Shown in pieces: positions 22,274 through 33,748 of a DNA stretch of 64,000 nucleotides. Location: the NCBI GenBank assembly GCA_020081605.1, contig JAHREC010000030.1, positions 1,302,001 to 1,366,000 on the forward strand, written 5' to 3'. This DNA is from Albifimbria verrucaria (taxonomy: Eukaryota > Ascomycota > Sordariomycetes > Hypocreales > Stachybotryaceae). The stretch's first letter is position 1. Each line of letters starts with the position of its first letter. The notes below the pieces were generated by a model. The model did not search any database, was not told the DNA's origin, and saw only the letters and a program-made list of their open reading frames with translations. A program made the position numbers and the translations under genes.

Positions 22274-23504
22274 TCATTGGTACACAGATCTATCACCTCC
22301 TCTATCTTCGATGTAGACTTTGAAGGCAATGACAGAATTGACCTGTACTCTTGTTTTGTTCAATTGAACCACACAACCAGAAACTTGTTGCGCTTTTACG
22401 CCATTTATTTATCTATTTTTATTTCATAAATTTGTCCGTTGCAGACTTCTTGGTTCCTGGAAGCGTGCCGACTGGACATGAGCTTCTTGTTGGCTAAGAA
22501 GGGAACAGGAACGACGGCTCGTTTAAAAGTAATATGAGGATCTCAACAATGCAATGTTACGAAGGCAGGTGCATATTTCGCGTATCGTTGTCAATCTGCA
22601 GATTTGTGATTCACAAAAAGCAACTGTTAATGGCTGTACACTTTTGCAGTGACACGAGTTGTAGTCTTGTAGCACATGAGCTCGAGGTGTAGGGTAGGTA
22701 GACATAAACAGTCCGGCCCGTTCGGGAACGGTTAATTTACGCTTATTCCTTTCGTTACAGAGCATGTCGCCCTAACGCACAGAATGGCTGTGATTGGATA
22801 CAGCGTGTAACATGTCGAGGAGATTGGAGATCAGACCAATGCTAACCGTTAGGGTACCTTAGTTAGCTGATCAAAGTGCTCGGACAATGTCCGCAGGGCC
22901 ATGCAGAGAGAGAAGGCTTTCGTCGCATCTTCGAGACGCGCCTAAAAAGTAAAAAAAATAATCACATTTATGACGGCTGGAGTCTAGTCACAAATTTAGT
23001 TGAACGCTCAGCCAAGCCCAAAGATAGATAGACGCATCATCTTTGGCTTGGCTTGGCTTCGCCTCCTGGAACACTCGGATGCTTCGTCTCAGAGTGAGCG
23101 AGCGTCAGCAATCGACCCTAAACGAGCACCCGTATTAATAGCCACGGATTATCGTTTCCCGAACAGGTCACTCTGCTGCAACCAGCCACCACATCTGTAC
23201 TTCCGCTGGCTCCGGATCTTCGTGATGAGCGCTGAATACGAACCAAGCCACTCTGCCTACGTCATGCGCAGGTGCAACTCCTGACCAAACTGCTGCTGCG
23301 GCTCCTCTTGGTCTTTGTACATTCACTTGCAGTCCTACGCATCAAACATCGCTACTTGTTTTTTCTTCCTCATTCATCGTCGTTCGCCATCGGCCGGATC
23401 CGAATAGCTACATATACCCATCCTCTCCGTCTCCGTCTCCGTCTCCGACCTGTTCTCTCGACGACCCACGCTCGCTCAGTGTATTCGTCAGCCTCACAGA
23501 AAAA
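22274..23504. other. Intergenic region and CFEM gene promoter
   Basis: No gene seen. The last 200 bp are pyrimidine-rich, as in many strongly expressed fungal promoters, and include the hexamer array at 23426-23449. A TTGGCTTGGCTTGGCTTCG run lies near 23044. Confidence 0.5.
23426..23449 (+). promoter_or_regulatory. CT-rich (CTCCGT)n tract upstream of CFEM gene
   Basis: Four tandem hexamers (ctccgt) within a pyrimidine-rich stretch 55-80 bp before the CFEM start codon. CT blocks near the transcription start are a known feature of highly expressed filamentous-fungal genes. The functional role here is inferred. Confidence 0.45.
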
Positions 23505-24040
23505 ATGCTCGCCAAGTCGTTAGCGATTCTCTTCCTGGCCCAGCTTGCTGTCGCCCAAACAGCCACATCCTCAGCACCACCGGGTCGCGGAACAGACCTG
23601 CCAGAGCTGGTTAAGGATGTCGACTCTTGCGTCTTGGGCTGTGTGCGGAAGGTTGCCAGCCAAGTCAACTGCGATTCGTCAGACCTCACATGCCTTTGCT
23701 CGAAAAGCCCCTCCCAGTTCAGGTCGGTCCTCGAGCCTTGTATTGGCGAAGATGGCTGTGATTTCTTGAAAGCCCTAGGTATGCATGCTCCTCTCTTTTT
23801 GTTCCCAGTTTGACCAGCGGCTGACTGTTGCCGCAAACAGCAAGCGTAGATAAAATCGGTCGCGTCTGCGATGCCGTCAAGGATGACCCCGAACCATCTG
23901 CCCTTGCCTCAGCATCCCAGGTCCTCGAAGATGTTGCCCAGGAGACATCGAAACCGAAAGACGAGGACGACCCCAGTGCTGCCTCTGGGCTAGCCATCAA
24001 TGGCTTATTGGTAGCCGTTGCTGCGTTGCTTCTTGTGTAA
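23505..24040 (+). CDS. CFEM-domain GPI-anchored cell-surface protein
   Basis: Starts at ATG 23505 with a signal peptide (MLAKSLAILFLAQLAVAQ). The intron 23779-23840 (GTATGC...CTGAC...CAG) is in frame, giving 157 residues. Eight cysteines follow the CFEM spacing: DSC, GC, NC, LTC, LC, EPC, DGC, and RVC after the splice. The central Asp-containing DLTCLC element is the part that binds heme iron in characterised fungal CFEM proteins. An acidic linker (KPKDEDDPSAASG) leads to a hydrophobic C-terminal tail (LAINGLLVAVAALLLV), typical of a GPI-attachment signal. The product is inferred to sit at the cell wall or plasma membrane, with possible roles in iron/heme capture or adhesion. The gene is intact and its codon use looks strongly biased. 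Confidence 0.9.
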
Positions 24041-24437
24041 GCGTCGACGGCATAGAGCCGACATCATTCATGCATATGGATATACATAGACATTTTACGG
24101 GACTGGCCGCTTCACTGGATGGACGGCCTGGGGTTTACATAGATTGGATGCCGGATTCCACTGCGTTTCCGTTGGGTTTTGACTCTGGGCAATTGGCTTG
24201 CCCTGTTCACGTTGACACACACAGAGAGAGGTTTAGACTCTTATTATGAAAGATAGATTATTATCATGCAACATAGAAAAAACTGAATAGTAGTAACTAC
24301 TACCTATGTACTTAGTTGGCTTTACCTCTCATCGGGTTTGTCTGTGGTATTTGGAACCGTGACCGCCACCGTAATACGTTGGTAGGTTTGAACGCGTGTT
24401 ATGGTATCTCGTGATGTACAGGCAGCTCTCCTTTCTC

Positions 24438-24871
24438 TTAGAAGCAGCAGGTAAGGCAATCTAAGCAGCACTCGCAGGTCTCACCGCAAAGCCAGCAGCA
24501 GCACAGCGTCGCGATACTATTTTCTCAAGTCAATGCATAATCTAGGTGTAAGGGGACCAGCTAGTACGAACCAGGTATACAGGCAGCCCTTGTCATCCTT
24601 CTTCTCCTCGGGAGGAGGTTGAGGCGCATAGTACATCTGATGAGACGGGTCAGCGGGCGCATCCAAACAAGAGGCTTTGTTGCGAACTTACCGGCTGGCC
24701 TTGGGGAGGATAGCCGTTGTTGTAGCCTTGCTGCGGAGGGTAGCCCTGTGGCGGACCCTGGGGAGGGTAGTCGTAGCTAAGAACAGCCCGTCAGATCACG
24801 CATGGGGACATCGCAGGGGAGTGAGACGTACGAGCCTGGGGAGGCGGCGGGCGGTTGTACTGGTCGGCCAT
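24438..24871 (-). CDS. CYSTM-type cysteine-rich tail-anchored small protein
   Basis: A four-exon gene of about 90 codons. Exon 1 starts at ATG 24871 (MADQYNRPPPPQA); exon 2 ends at 24692 (YPPQG repeats), exon 3 is 24636-24572 (MYYAPQPPPEEKKDDKGCLY) and exon 4 starts at 24516, ending at the stop 24438-24440. Introns 2 and 3 have GTAAGT and GTTCGT donors with CAG and TAG acceptors. The first intron boundary is uncertain: donor GTCTCA keeps the frame, GTACGT does not. The protein has a Pro/Gln/Tyr/Gly-rich N-terminus and ends with a short hydrophobic Cys-rich segment (CIATLCCCWLCGETCECC), the CYSTM module found in stress-linked eukaryotic membrane proteins. It is probably tail-anchored in membranes. 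It lies tail-to-tail with the CFEM gene. Confidence 0.75.
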
Positions 24872-26439
24872 GGTGATGTGATGGATAGTCAGCCGCGAAG
24901 GATCAGCTATTCGTGTACAAGACGAGGCACTCTCCCACGACAAGAGAAGGGGAAAAAGCTTTATACTACATGCCTAGGTCCCGAAACCCAAGGGTCCTCC
25001 CGCCCCGCGACGCAGCTCAGTTGCTTCATTCCACCTGTCCCGGCCCAGGACCCTGCCACTGCCTCGAGCTCAGCGCGCGTTGGGCAACCCGACCGGAGCC
25101 TTGGCCCTTGGCGCCGAGGCCAAACCGGCTCGGTCGGCTCGACCTTGCCAGACAAAGCATGAGACGCCAAGGCTTAGTCTCGACGAAAAGACACGATGGG
25201 GCCAATCACGCCGCGCCCTGTGACCACTTTCCGCTTCTTGGCTGCAATTTTCAAACCTCGCTCCAGAATGCATCTGCTCTATTGGACGAGATAGGGCATG
25301 GAGTGCGTAAGCTCCTGGTGCGTTGTCTTAGCTGGGCGGTGCCGTTTAATGTCCTTCTCTCGATACCGATCAACGGTTTGTCGCTAGGCTTTAGCGCTTG
25401 GTCCCTTTCGAGAAGGGGCCAAGAACACAACATAACCGCTGGAAGCATGTCCTGCCCGGAAAGCGCGTATCTGGTCTGCCAATTACCGAACCCCGATGGT
25501 CACAGATCTATCTTATGGACGGGAGAAAGGCTTACGAGAGCCAGCGTCTATTACGTGCCTTTGTGCATTTCCCGATGCCTCCTTTAGTGTACCAGACTTA
25601 CTACTGTACTGGGGGCTTCGGCGAGGTTTGCCGGTGTGAACAACTCACCGGCCCGTTTCATAAAACGTTATGCAATTGAACGGTCCGCATTCGAGTTAGT
25701 CAAGTGGAATGTTCGGAATTTTACTGTGATAAGTGAGGCAACATACGGGGTGGCCTATGGCTATGGCACGATCTCATTTAAGTCCCGGGGCCCTCCACTG
25801 ACGCCTTGTCGTTCGGCAAACTGGCACCTTTGACCTTGCAAGGCCATTGAAATTGCAATCCCAATCAGTTAACGAAGCTCGCAGCAAGACGGCCAGTCAT
25901 GACAAACATGTTTACTAGCCGCAAGGATATTCATGCCTATTGACTAGTTCTGTATCGTCTTTGCCACCGCTGCGATTGCTTGAAGCATGCTTCTTCTGGA
26001 GGCCTCTTGCCAAGCGCACACTTTGTTATACCACAACGACAAGGCAGGGCTGATCGTCATTAAGCTGATGGAAATTTCCCATTTCAAGTCATTGCCCGTT
26101 ATTTACGAGGGATAGGAGAACAAAGGAAAGATGCAAAGGACACCGCTTAAATTGATGACCGAGTCATGATGCTGTCTATACCTTGATATGGTACTCCATT
26201 TTTAATTCTTCGAGCAGACAGCCTTGTATTCCGTGTAATCATGACTCAGGCAGTCAACATGAACACAAGTGGTCGCTAATGGACGCGATTGACATTGCTG
26301 ATCTGTTAATCGCAACGAATACACAAGTCCCAGGGGAATCACCCGACTCATCATCTGACACGCAAGCATCGCCACTGTCAATGTCTGAGCCACCAAAGGA
26401 GTACTGCAACAGCTTTTTACTAAGATTCGAGCAGTTTCT
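24872..26439. other. Intergenic interval, GC-rich then mixed
   Basis: The first 300 bp include the CYSTM promoter and are GC-rich, which creates long chance frames on the plus strand (24677-25587). They carry no family signature and overlap real exons, so I do not call them. Confidence 0.5.
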
Positions 26440-27957
26440 TCAATATACAGTGTTATAGTCGCTACTACCCAAATCAGACGCATCGAATCCACTACCGAGA
26501 GCAGTCTCTTCCATGACACTAAAGCGTGCGGCCATCCATTTCGCCTCGGTGATGTGTTGAACCCCTTAAAGTCATCTTCATAATCCGAAAGCAATTTCTC
26601 CAAATCATCACGCCGGTATCCCTTATCAGTGGTTGCATAGATAATTCTCATAAATTTAGGGACAAACTGAGATCCAAATGGCCTGGTGGAATTGCAGTTT
26701 TGGGCCAGGGTGATGGCCTCATCGCAGAATTCGTGCAATTCTTCAAGCAGTTGCGGGTTGGGGTCAAGTTTGTAGAGAATCCGATTTATTCTGGACCCGA
26801 TCGCCAGGACCCAGCCATAGCCTGTTTGGTAGGCTATCAGATACCTCACGGCCGTATCGACTGGAGCGGGAATTGCCGCGATTGCCGTCCAATCCTGAAC
26901 ATCCTGACCTAGGCCTAATCTCTCCGATTTCAAGAGGTCATACATGCATTGGAGTTGGACATGATGGCGTCGCGGTTCGCGTAGATAGAAGGCCAGTGAC
27001 GCAAACGTCTCTAGGTTCAAGGACTGATAGGAGCTTCTTTGCTTGTAAGGATGTGGCCCCGAGGGTTGATAACCCTTAAGATCTGCCAAAACCAAGGACC
27101 CATTCTGACCTGAGGATTGAGCAAGCTTTCAAAGATCTATTTTGCTTCACTTAGTAACGTGATCTCCTAAAAAGCAGAACTGGGAACTTACGATTAACTG
27201 GCAGAGGCCATGAATATATATGGGCTCAAGTTGATTCAATTCGCCTCTCTTGAGTGCAGGCTCGAGCAGGAACGCAATCACCTGTCGATGGCGAGCTGTG
27301 CTCAAGGGATCTTTTGAACCCAGCCATTCCTGTTTAATTAGACTTGCTCAAGATATCAAATACGCTGGGGAGTTTATACACTTACCTGACATGTATAAAC
27401 GTTGAAGAGAATATACATCTTTATGGACAGTGGGATGGACGGATTATTCAAGTTCTCCCTCCAGGATTCCATCGCTTCACCGAACCTGGATAAAGCAGCA
27501 ACTCTAGACCCTTGTCCACGCATTGAATTGTAGGTTGCTACCAAGGCAGAGACGGACAGATCGAGTGTCGCATTATGTCCAACACGGCGCGGAAGGTTCA
27601 AGAAATACACCTCACCAAAAGCGCGAAGATCATGTTTAACATCTTTGACCCCAAGGATGAATATAAGAGAAGACGTAATGTGAGTCGTTTGGTTCCATGG
27701 ACTTGGTTGTGGGCCCGGATTTGACAAGGCCTTGACCTGTGATTCTGAGGAAGCCTTCATAAACTTCCACTGTTTAACGCCGCTCCCAATACACTCAATA
27801 TTGAGTCGCACACATCTACCACATGTCGGCTGCTGCAAATCGCACTTGTTTTCAGTTTAGTTTAATGGGACCTCGCAGAGAGCGACCTGGGCATACGCAC
27901 GCGTTTCTTTTGCTTTCGACAAGCTAAGCAAGCTAAGCTTCTAGGAACACCAGGCAT
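26440..27957 (-). CDS. Zn2Cys6 binuclear cluster transcription factor
   Basis: Four exons: 27957-27901, 27844-27386, 27329-27192 and 27104-26440. Exon 1 encodes CLACRKQKKR and exon 2 begins CDLQQPTCGRCVRLNIEC, so the six zinc-binding cysteines (C-x2-C-x6-C-x6-C-x2-C-x6-C) are split by a 56-bp intron, as in many fungal factors. The rest is a helical middle region like the fungal-specific factor domain (ALSRFGEAMESWRENL, AYQTGYGWVLAIGSRINRILY). The frame breaks at plus-strand CCCC 26562-26565. One added base leads to KWMAARFSVMEETAL and a stop at 26440, 439 residues in all. It is a nuclear DNA-binding regulator with unknown target. No adjacent metabolic cluster points to its role. Confidence 0.82.
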
Positions 27958-30206
27958 GACGCAGGTTGTTGTGGTTGAAATAACGGTTTAAGAAAACTCG
28001 GGGTTTCAACTTCTAGCCTCCTCAGCCTTATAACGACAAGCCGAGAGGCTTAGAGAAGATTATACTTGGCCTGGATGCCAAGGATAGGGCTGTTCAGCTT
28101 GCACAACCCCTTGCTCAACTGGTTCAAATTAACAATCAAGAACAGGGATTGTCTGGCCCCAAACCACCAAACTAATGCTGAGGTGAGACCCTAAAACAGC
28201 GCCCGAAGCTTATGCCATGCAGGTGCGCTAGTGACAATGTGCTTTGCAATCCACGATGCCACCACCTACTGGATGATACGATTGTCAAGGCCTAATGACA
28301 GAAAACTTGCCAATGCACTGTAAAGCCCTTGTATTGGCTAACAATTCAAGTATCACAAGTACTAGCTAGGGGTGCGTCGATCGCTATCGTCATGCTCAAC
28401 GTCTTTGACTGGCGACTCCACTCTGAGGAAAGATCATCCTAGGCACCAGAATATTCTGACCCTATTAGAAGGAATTGGTCAGCAGCTTAAAATCTTATAG
28501 AATCCCTTACATCCAGGCTATGCATCAAATTAAGCATAATCAGTAATCAAGTGTTTTGATCGTAGACACAGCGTATAGTGGAAATATAGATGATCAAAAA
28601 CATCTTGACCAGTCGCTTGTGCCACATTTTAACAGAAACCTAGAGAGCAGAATGGAATTGACGCCATCTATAACTGTTAACGCGCCCTCTTTAGGTCAAT
28701 ATTCCATGCTGCGTGTGTATATTCAACATCAGATTCCTACTTTTTCAAGGATTCTGAGAGTGTTTGTGGAGGGATTATGTGTACAATCACCTTTTAAACC
28801 ATCCAGACCAGTGAGCTTGGCGGTCCACGAACAACCCTACCACAATAAAATCGAACCTGCGAACAGCTGTTCTGAGAGGTAAAAATGATGATGATTGCGT
28901 AGGTAGATAGCGAACTCCTTCCTGAGCAGATAACTGGCAATTTAACCCACAAGTCACCTTCATTCTACATACTGCACTAGGCACAGAACAAGTTGGTGTG
29001 CACAAGGATAGGATAGAAAGGAGGATAACAGGGAGGCTGTATCGTTTTACGTAGCGGAGCGTGAAGTTTAGAATGGTAGTCAATAAGAAGGAAGGAGACA
29101 CCAGCTTATTAAACACTTTCAATGATACCGTAAATGGTTGATTCAGATGCAGATACATGCAATAAGCATTGGTCAATGGCGGCGTCCTACGACACTCAGA
29201 GGTTAGCCAGTGCAAGCAATAAATGATATCATTTGCGATAACAAGCCAGAGCCTATATTTTTAATATTGTAACTCACATTTGACTAGTTTGCTCATTATT
29301 TCTTAAATGCAGAACGCTGCAAGATGCCCTACTTTGTTCGGTGCACCTGAGAAGCAGAATTCCCTTGCATTATTGTATAGCCATAAAAGTCGATACCATT
29401 TCTGTAGTGGTACAGGATTATCTGTGAACTACGTACGTTTGTATTTTAATTGTAGACTATATGGAGCCTTAACTATCTGACGCACATGCCGACTTCAAAG
29501 TTGAGATGCTCGGGTTTGGATAAATGCAATACGAAATTTGACCAGGATGTGAGAAAAGAAATGGAACTAATGGATAACACTAACTCGGGAAATGATGTAA
29601 TCCGAAATCCTTCCTAACTTCTAAACCCTCATCGTAGTTTGTTGTCAACGGCCATACCTAATCATTGGCAGCGTCAGTGATGTGACGATCAACCCCGCAC
29701 TAATTGAAGCTCATCATCGCTCCGCATGCTTATTATTGCTTGAAAGGTGATAGTCTTATCAGCCAGAAGCGGGGACAGACAGCACATCTTGGAAAAATCT
29801 CAAAAGACATGGTTTTCCCAAGGGAAACTGCTGATTAGTGCTAGTATTCCTGTGCGGAGTGCGGAGAAGCTTGTCCTATCGCTTCTTTCACCACTCAGAC
29901 AGCCTGTAAACTCCACCAATTCACGTCAAACAGCATGCAGTTTGGACGAATTAGGCAGCTCAAAGTGATCGAGGCCCCGGCCCGTCATGACGGCTTTCAA
30001 AGAGACCTGGTTACCTAGCTACCCGTTGACGTGACTGCATATGTCTCTCGTGGACGTAATGGTTTTCTCCGCTACTGTGACGAGCCAGGCAAAACTATTT
30101 AGAGGGAGGGGTCGCCTACGCATAAGCCTCGTGAAGTAGTTCTTTCCAGAGCTGCTGCTTGACTAGCCATTGAACAAGCGTGCTTGAAGAAGTCAGACCC
30201 TCCAAC
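27958..30206. other. Long intergenic interval
   Basis: No supported gene over 2.2 kb. It is AT-rich in the middle (about 28500-29700). The frames at 28556-28882 and 28787-29215 overlap on opposite strands and have no signatures. The end is the promoter of the M28 peptidase. Confidence 0.45.
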
Positions 30207-32645
30207 ATGCGGCTTTGCATATTAACACTGGGGCTTGTGCCTACGGCATTTGCATGCCAACGGGACTGGGATGCGTTAAATCGCCGTATCGCCAAGCATG
30301 CCGGCCACTCTCACGCCAAGCGTGACCAAGTCCAGTTCCCCCAGTCTTATCCGAAGTTGAGTCTGTGCTTGTCAATGCTTTTGACAGCAAATCAATTGAC
30401 TCATGGTCCTACTACTACACCCATGGTGACCACCTGGGCGGCCATAACAAGACCATGGCCGAATGGACGAGGGATCAGTGGACAGAGGCGGGGTTCAATG
30501 CAAGACTTGAGGAGTAAGTTGAGGATACACGAGCCACCCTCCAAGACATACCTTAGCTGATGTTTCTCTCAGGTTCTGGATTTGGTACACTGCACCAATC
30601 CATACCTCATTGAAGTTGAATCGGCCCGATGGGAGCGTGCATGAAGTGAGCTTGATTGAGGATATGCTCCCAGAGGATCCAACAACGAGCTATCCAAACC
30701 GTATTCCTGCGTATCATGCCATGAGTGCTAGCGGGAATGTGAGTGCTGAATATGTCTATGTCGGGTATGCGCCCCATAATGCTATGCTCGAGTATAACAG
30801 CCACTAACTTACCCAGACGAGGTCAGCGGGCCGATTTCCAAGTTCTCAAGGATGCTGGCATTGAGCTGAAGGGCAAGATTGCCCTCTCTATGTACGGAGG
30901 CATTTACCGAGGAACAAAAGTAAAGAATGCGCAGGTGAGCTTTAAGAACTGAGTTACACGATATCAGGCAACTAATAAAAATCAGGATAATGGCATGATT
31001 GGCTGCGTACTCTTTACTGATCCGTTGGAGGACGGTGAAATTATTGAGGCAAACGGCTATTTGCCATATCCAGGTATGTATATGAATGTTCTACACGAGA
31101 CCATCTCTACCGTCAGGGTCCATTATTGACCCCAGTCTAGATGGTCCTGCACGGAACCCAACTATGATTCAAAGAGGCAGTGTCCGATTCTCATCCCTCT
31201 ATTCTGGAGACCCTACCACTGTAGGATATGCTTCCACAAAAGACGCCCCAAGAAACGACATCACACCCTACAACCCATCTATTCCTTCTGTCCCTATTAG
31301 TATCAGAGATGCCATTCCTCTGCTTCAGGCCCTTGATGGAAACGGTGTTTCTGGCAAGGAAGCCAACAGAACTAACTGGATCGGTAAATTGAACGCAACT
31401 TACAGTACTGGCCCAAGCCCAGGTGCTACGCTTGACATGGCCCATCTTATGAATGCCACGACCGCTCCTGCTTGGGATGTTATTGGCATTATCAACGGTA
31501 CTCACGAGGATGAAGTCGTTATCATCGGCAACCATCGAGATGCTTGGGTTATTGGAGGAGCTGCAGACCCAAACTCTGGAAGCGCGATCTTGATTGAACT
31601 AGCCAGAGCATTTGGAAAGCTTGTTGAAAAGGGCTGGAAGCCGCGCAGGACAATGTAAGTCCCACCTGGTAATTTCGATGATTGGAAGTGGCTAACTAAA
31701 ACAAACAGCATTCTGGGATCTTGGGATGCTGAAGAGTTTGGCCTTCAGGGTTCTACTGAATGGGTTGAATCGCGATTGCCATGGCTCATTTCCAATGTTG
31801 TCTGCTACATCAATATCGATGTGGCTGTTTCTGGTCCACGCACAGCTATGTCCGGCTCTGGAGAGATGCACACTCTCGCCATCGAACAGATGAAGAAGGT
31901 CTTGTTTCCCGATACTTGGGGTCCCTTCCCTACGCTGTACGATATGTGGCATAACAGCACTGAAGGAGAAGTGCCGCCACTGGGAAGCGGTAGCGATTAT
32001 GCTTCCTTTTACCACAACGGCATCAGCGCCATCGATATTGGGTCTGATGCAGGACGAACAGACCCTGTCTACCATTACCACGGGCATTACGACTCATATG
32101 CTTGGATGAGCAAATATGGTGACCCTGGGTTCAAAATCCATACGGCAATGGGCCAGTGGCTGACATTGATTGCCTACCATGTCGTTGACGATGCCATCAT
32201 CCCGTGGGACGTTCCCAATGCTGGAAAGGTCCTCCGAACCCACTATGAAGATCTTAACGACACGCTGTCAGAAACATACCCCGATCTCAATCTTGACCTT
32301 TCACCTATTGATGAAGCCATCAGCACATTCCAGGCCGCCGCAGAGAAAATCACCACCGTGGCCAAGCAAGCATTGGCCTTCAACGATACTGTTCTGATTG
32401 ATGTAGTCAACAGCAAGTATCGAGACTTCCACAAGGGATTTGCCAGCGCAGGAGGTTTGCCTGGTCGTCCTACTTTCCATAACGTCATCAGCGCACCAGG
32501 TCTGGACAACGGGTATGGAGCAGATGTATTCCCTGCCGTCCAAGACAGCCTAAGTGCTGGCAAGGAAGAACAGGCGGCTGAATGGGTGAAGAAGAGTGCT
32601 TCAGCTATTCTCAGGGCAGCAGAGATTCTGAAGATTGGAGAGTGA
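30207..32645 (+). CDS. Secreted M28 peptidase, glutamate-carboxypeptidase-II-like
   Basis: Six exons: 30207-30513, 30573-30764, 30817-30934, 30986-31073, 31117-31654 and 31709-32645. One missing base in CCCCC 30338-30342 is assumed, giving 726 residues. A signal peptide (MRLCILTLGLVPTAFAC) starts the protein. The order is that of the transferrin-receptor/GCPII group: a PA-type insertion (GQRADFQVLKDAGIELKGKI to QRGS), the M28 catalytic domain, then a C-terminal dimerisation-like helical domain. Di-zinc ligands are visible: His in GNHRDAW, Asp in AADPNSGS, Glu-Glu in WDAEEFG, Asp in INIDVAV, His in YHGHYDSY. It would remove C-terminal acidic residues from extracellular or vacuolar peptides. 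Several N-glycosylation sites are present. It is one of three peptidase genes in the window. Confidence 0.88.
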
Positions 32646-33198
32646 AGGATGATTCTCCAGCCTACATATAGGCTGGCGGAACAATAATAGGTAATATTAT
32701 TGATAAAGTAGAAGAAAGACACTTAATTCCCTGGCATCATTGTCTTTGAAATCATGTAGTGGCTCACGAGATTTTGAGCAGAACGCGTGACTACGTAGTT
32801 TAGTAAAGATTTCCATCCGTGTATGGGTCTACATCATTATTGATACCAACACCTTGCCATCATCATTTCTCACGTGGTAGGAAATTACAGTCTCCACCCA
32901 CCTCCGCATGTACCAAGATTTGATGGTGGGGACGAGGGCAACGTGTGAACTGCCGAAGATCCCGCTAATCTGGGGTTCATAATTTCCGGCCTCAACAAAT
33001 GATTTCCTCAACAACATAAACTGTGCCATTGATGGAGTAGATGGCAAAGAGCTCATGGTTTGAATTGCATATCATTCCTATAGTACTCTATGTATCTTTT
33101 TGGCCCTGTAAATACAACATCCCATGCTTGAAACTGAGGCCGAGTACAGTCAAACAGGGTCGTCCATCATATACCTAGAATACTTTCTCGTTACCCAC
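32646..33198. other. Intergenic interval
   Basis: Holds the 3' ends of the M28 and phospholipase-like genes. A 75-codon minus frame (32829-33056, MSSLPSTPSMAQFMLL) is unassigned and may be chance. Confidence 0.4.
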
Positions 33199-33748
33199 TT
33201 ACTTACATACAGGTCGTGTGCTAGGCTTTGACACGCCGTTACTCGGGTTGGACTGCGAACAGCCGTTTGCGAAACCAAGGGTTGTGTCATCAACTGCAGC
33301 ATTGTAGGCCGCTCCACAGTTTGGATCACTGTATGCTGTTAGCCACATGCAATATGAAGGACACCATGTATCTTACCTAGCACCTCCGCTAGCGTTGTTG
33401 AAGTAGGAGCAAATGTCGTGAGAGAAGCAGTCTTGAGTGTAAACATTGCCCAGAGCAGCTCCTGAGCATCCGGCGCCGCAACGACCGTTACATGAGTAGC
33501 TTGGGAGCAATGTTAGCGCAGTTGTCCAAACAGTTGGTGTTGTAAACCTACTCTCCGGATCCTGCACCGTTTGCGCCGTAATTGCTGCCGACAACACCAG
33601 TGAAGGTGCATGCCTGACCAGCACTATTGGTCCATCTTGCTGTTGCTGTCGCGCCGACCTTGAGGCATGTAATTGCCCGCCTGTCAAGAGCTGGCGATGC
33701 AACAGCAAAGGACCCAAGAGCCAGAGCTAGAACACTTTGAAACAACAT
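33199..33748 (-). CDS. Secreted phospholipase-A2-fold-like cysteine-rich protein
   Basis: Three exons: 33748-33552, 33499-33377 and 33328-33199, all junctions in frame, 149 residues. A signal peptide (MLFQSVLALALGSFAVAS) is followed by a dibasic DRR processing site. The core CNGRCGAGCSG, then TQDCFSHDICSYFNNASGG and DPNCGAAYNAAVDD, contains the C-x3-HD-x-C helix of phospholipase-A2-like folds. The His-Asp pair would be catalytic, and the Gly-rich Cys loop resembles a disulfide or calcium-loop region. A number of fungal secreted proteins share this pattern and most are annotated only as hypothetical or PLA2-like. The gene is intact. The substrate and activity are inferred and unproven. Confidence 0.72.

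Noticed and set aside
24677..25587. Two overlapping long plus-strand frames
   Set aside because: They lie over the CYSTM exons and in GC-rich DNA where stops are rare, and the peptides look random (Arg/Pro/Ser-rich).
28556..29215. Opposite-strand frames of 108 and 142 codons
   Set aside because: They overlap each other, lie in AT-rich DNA and have no recognisable motif.
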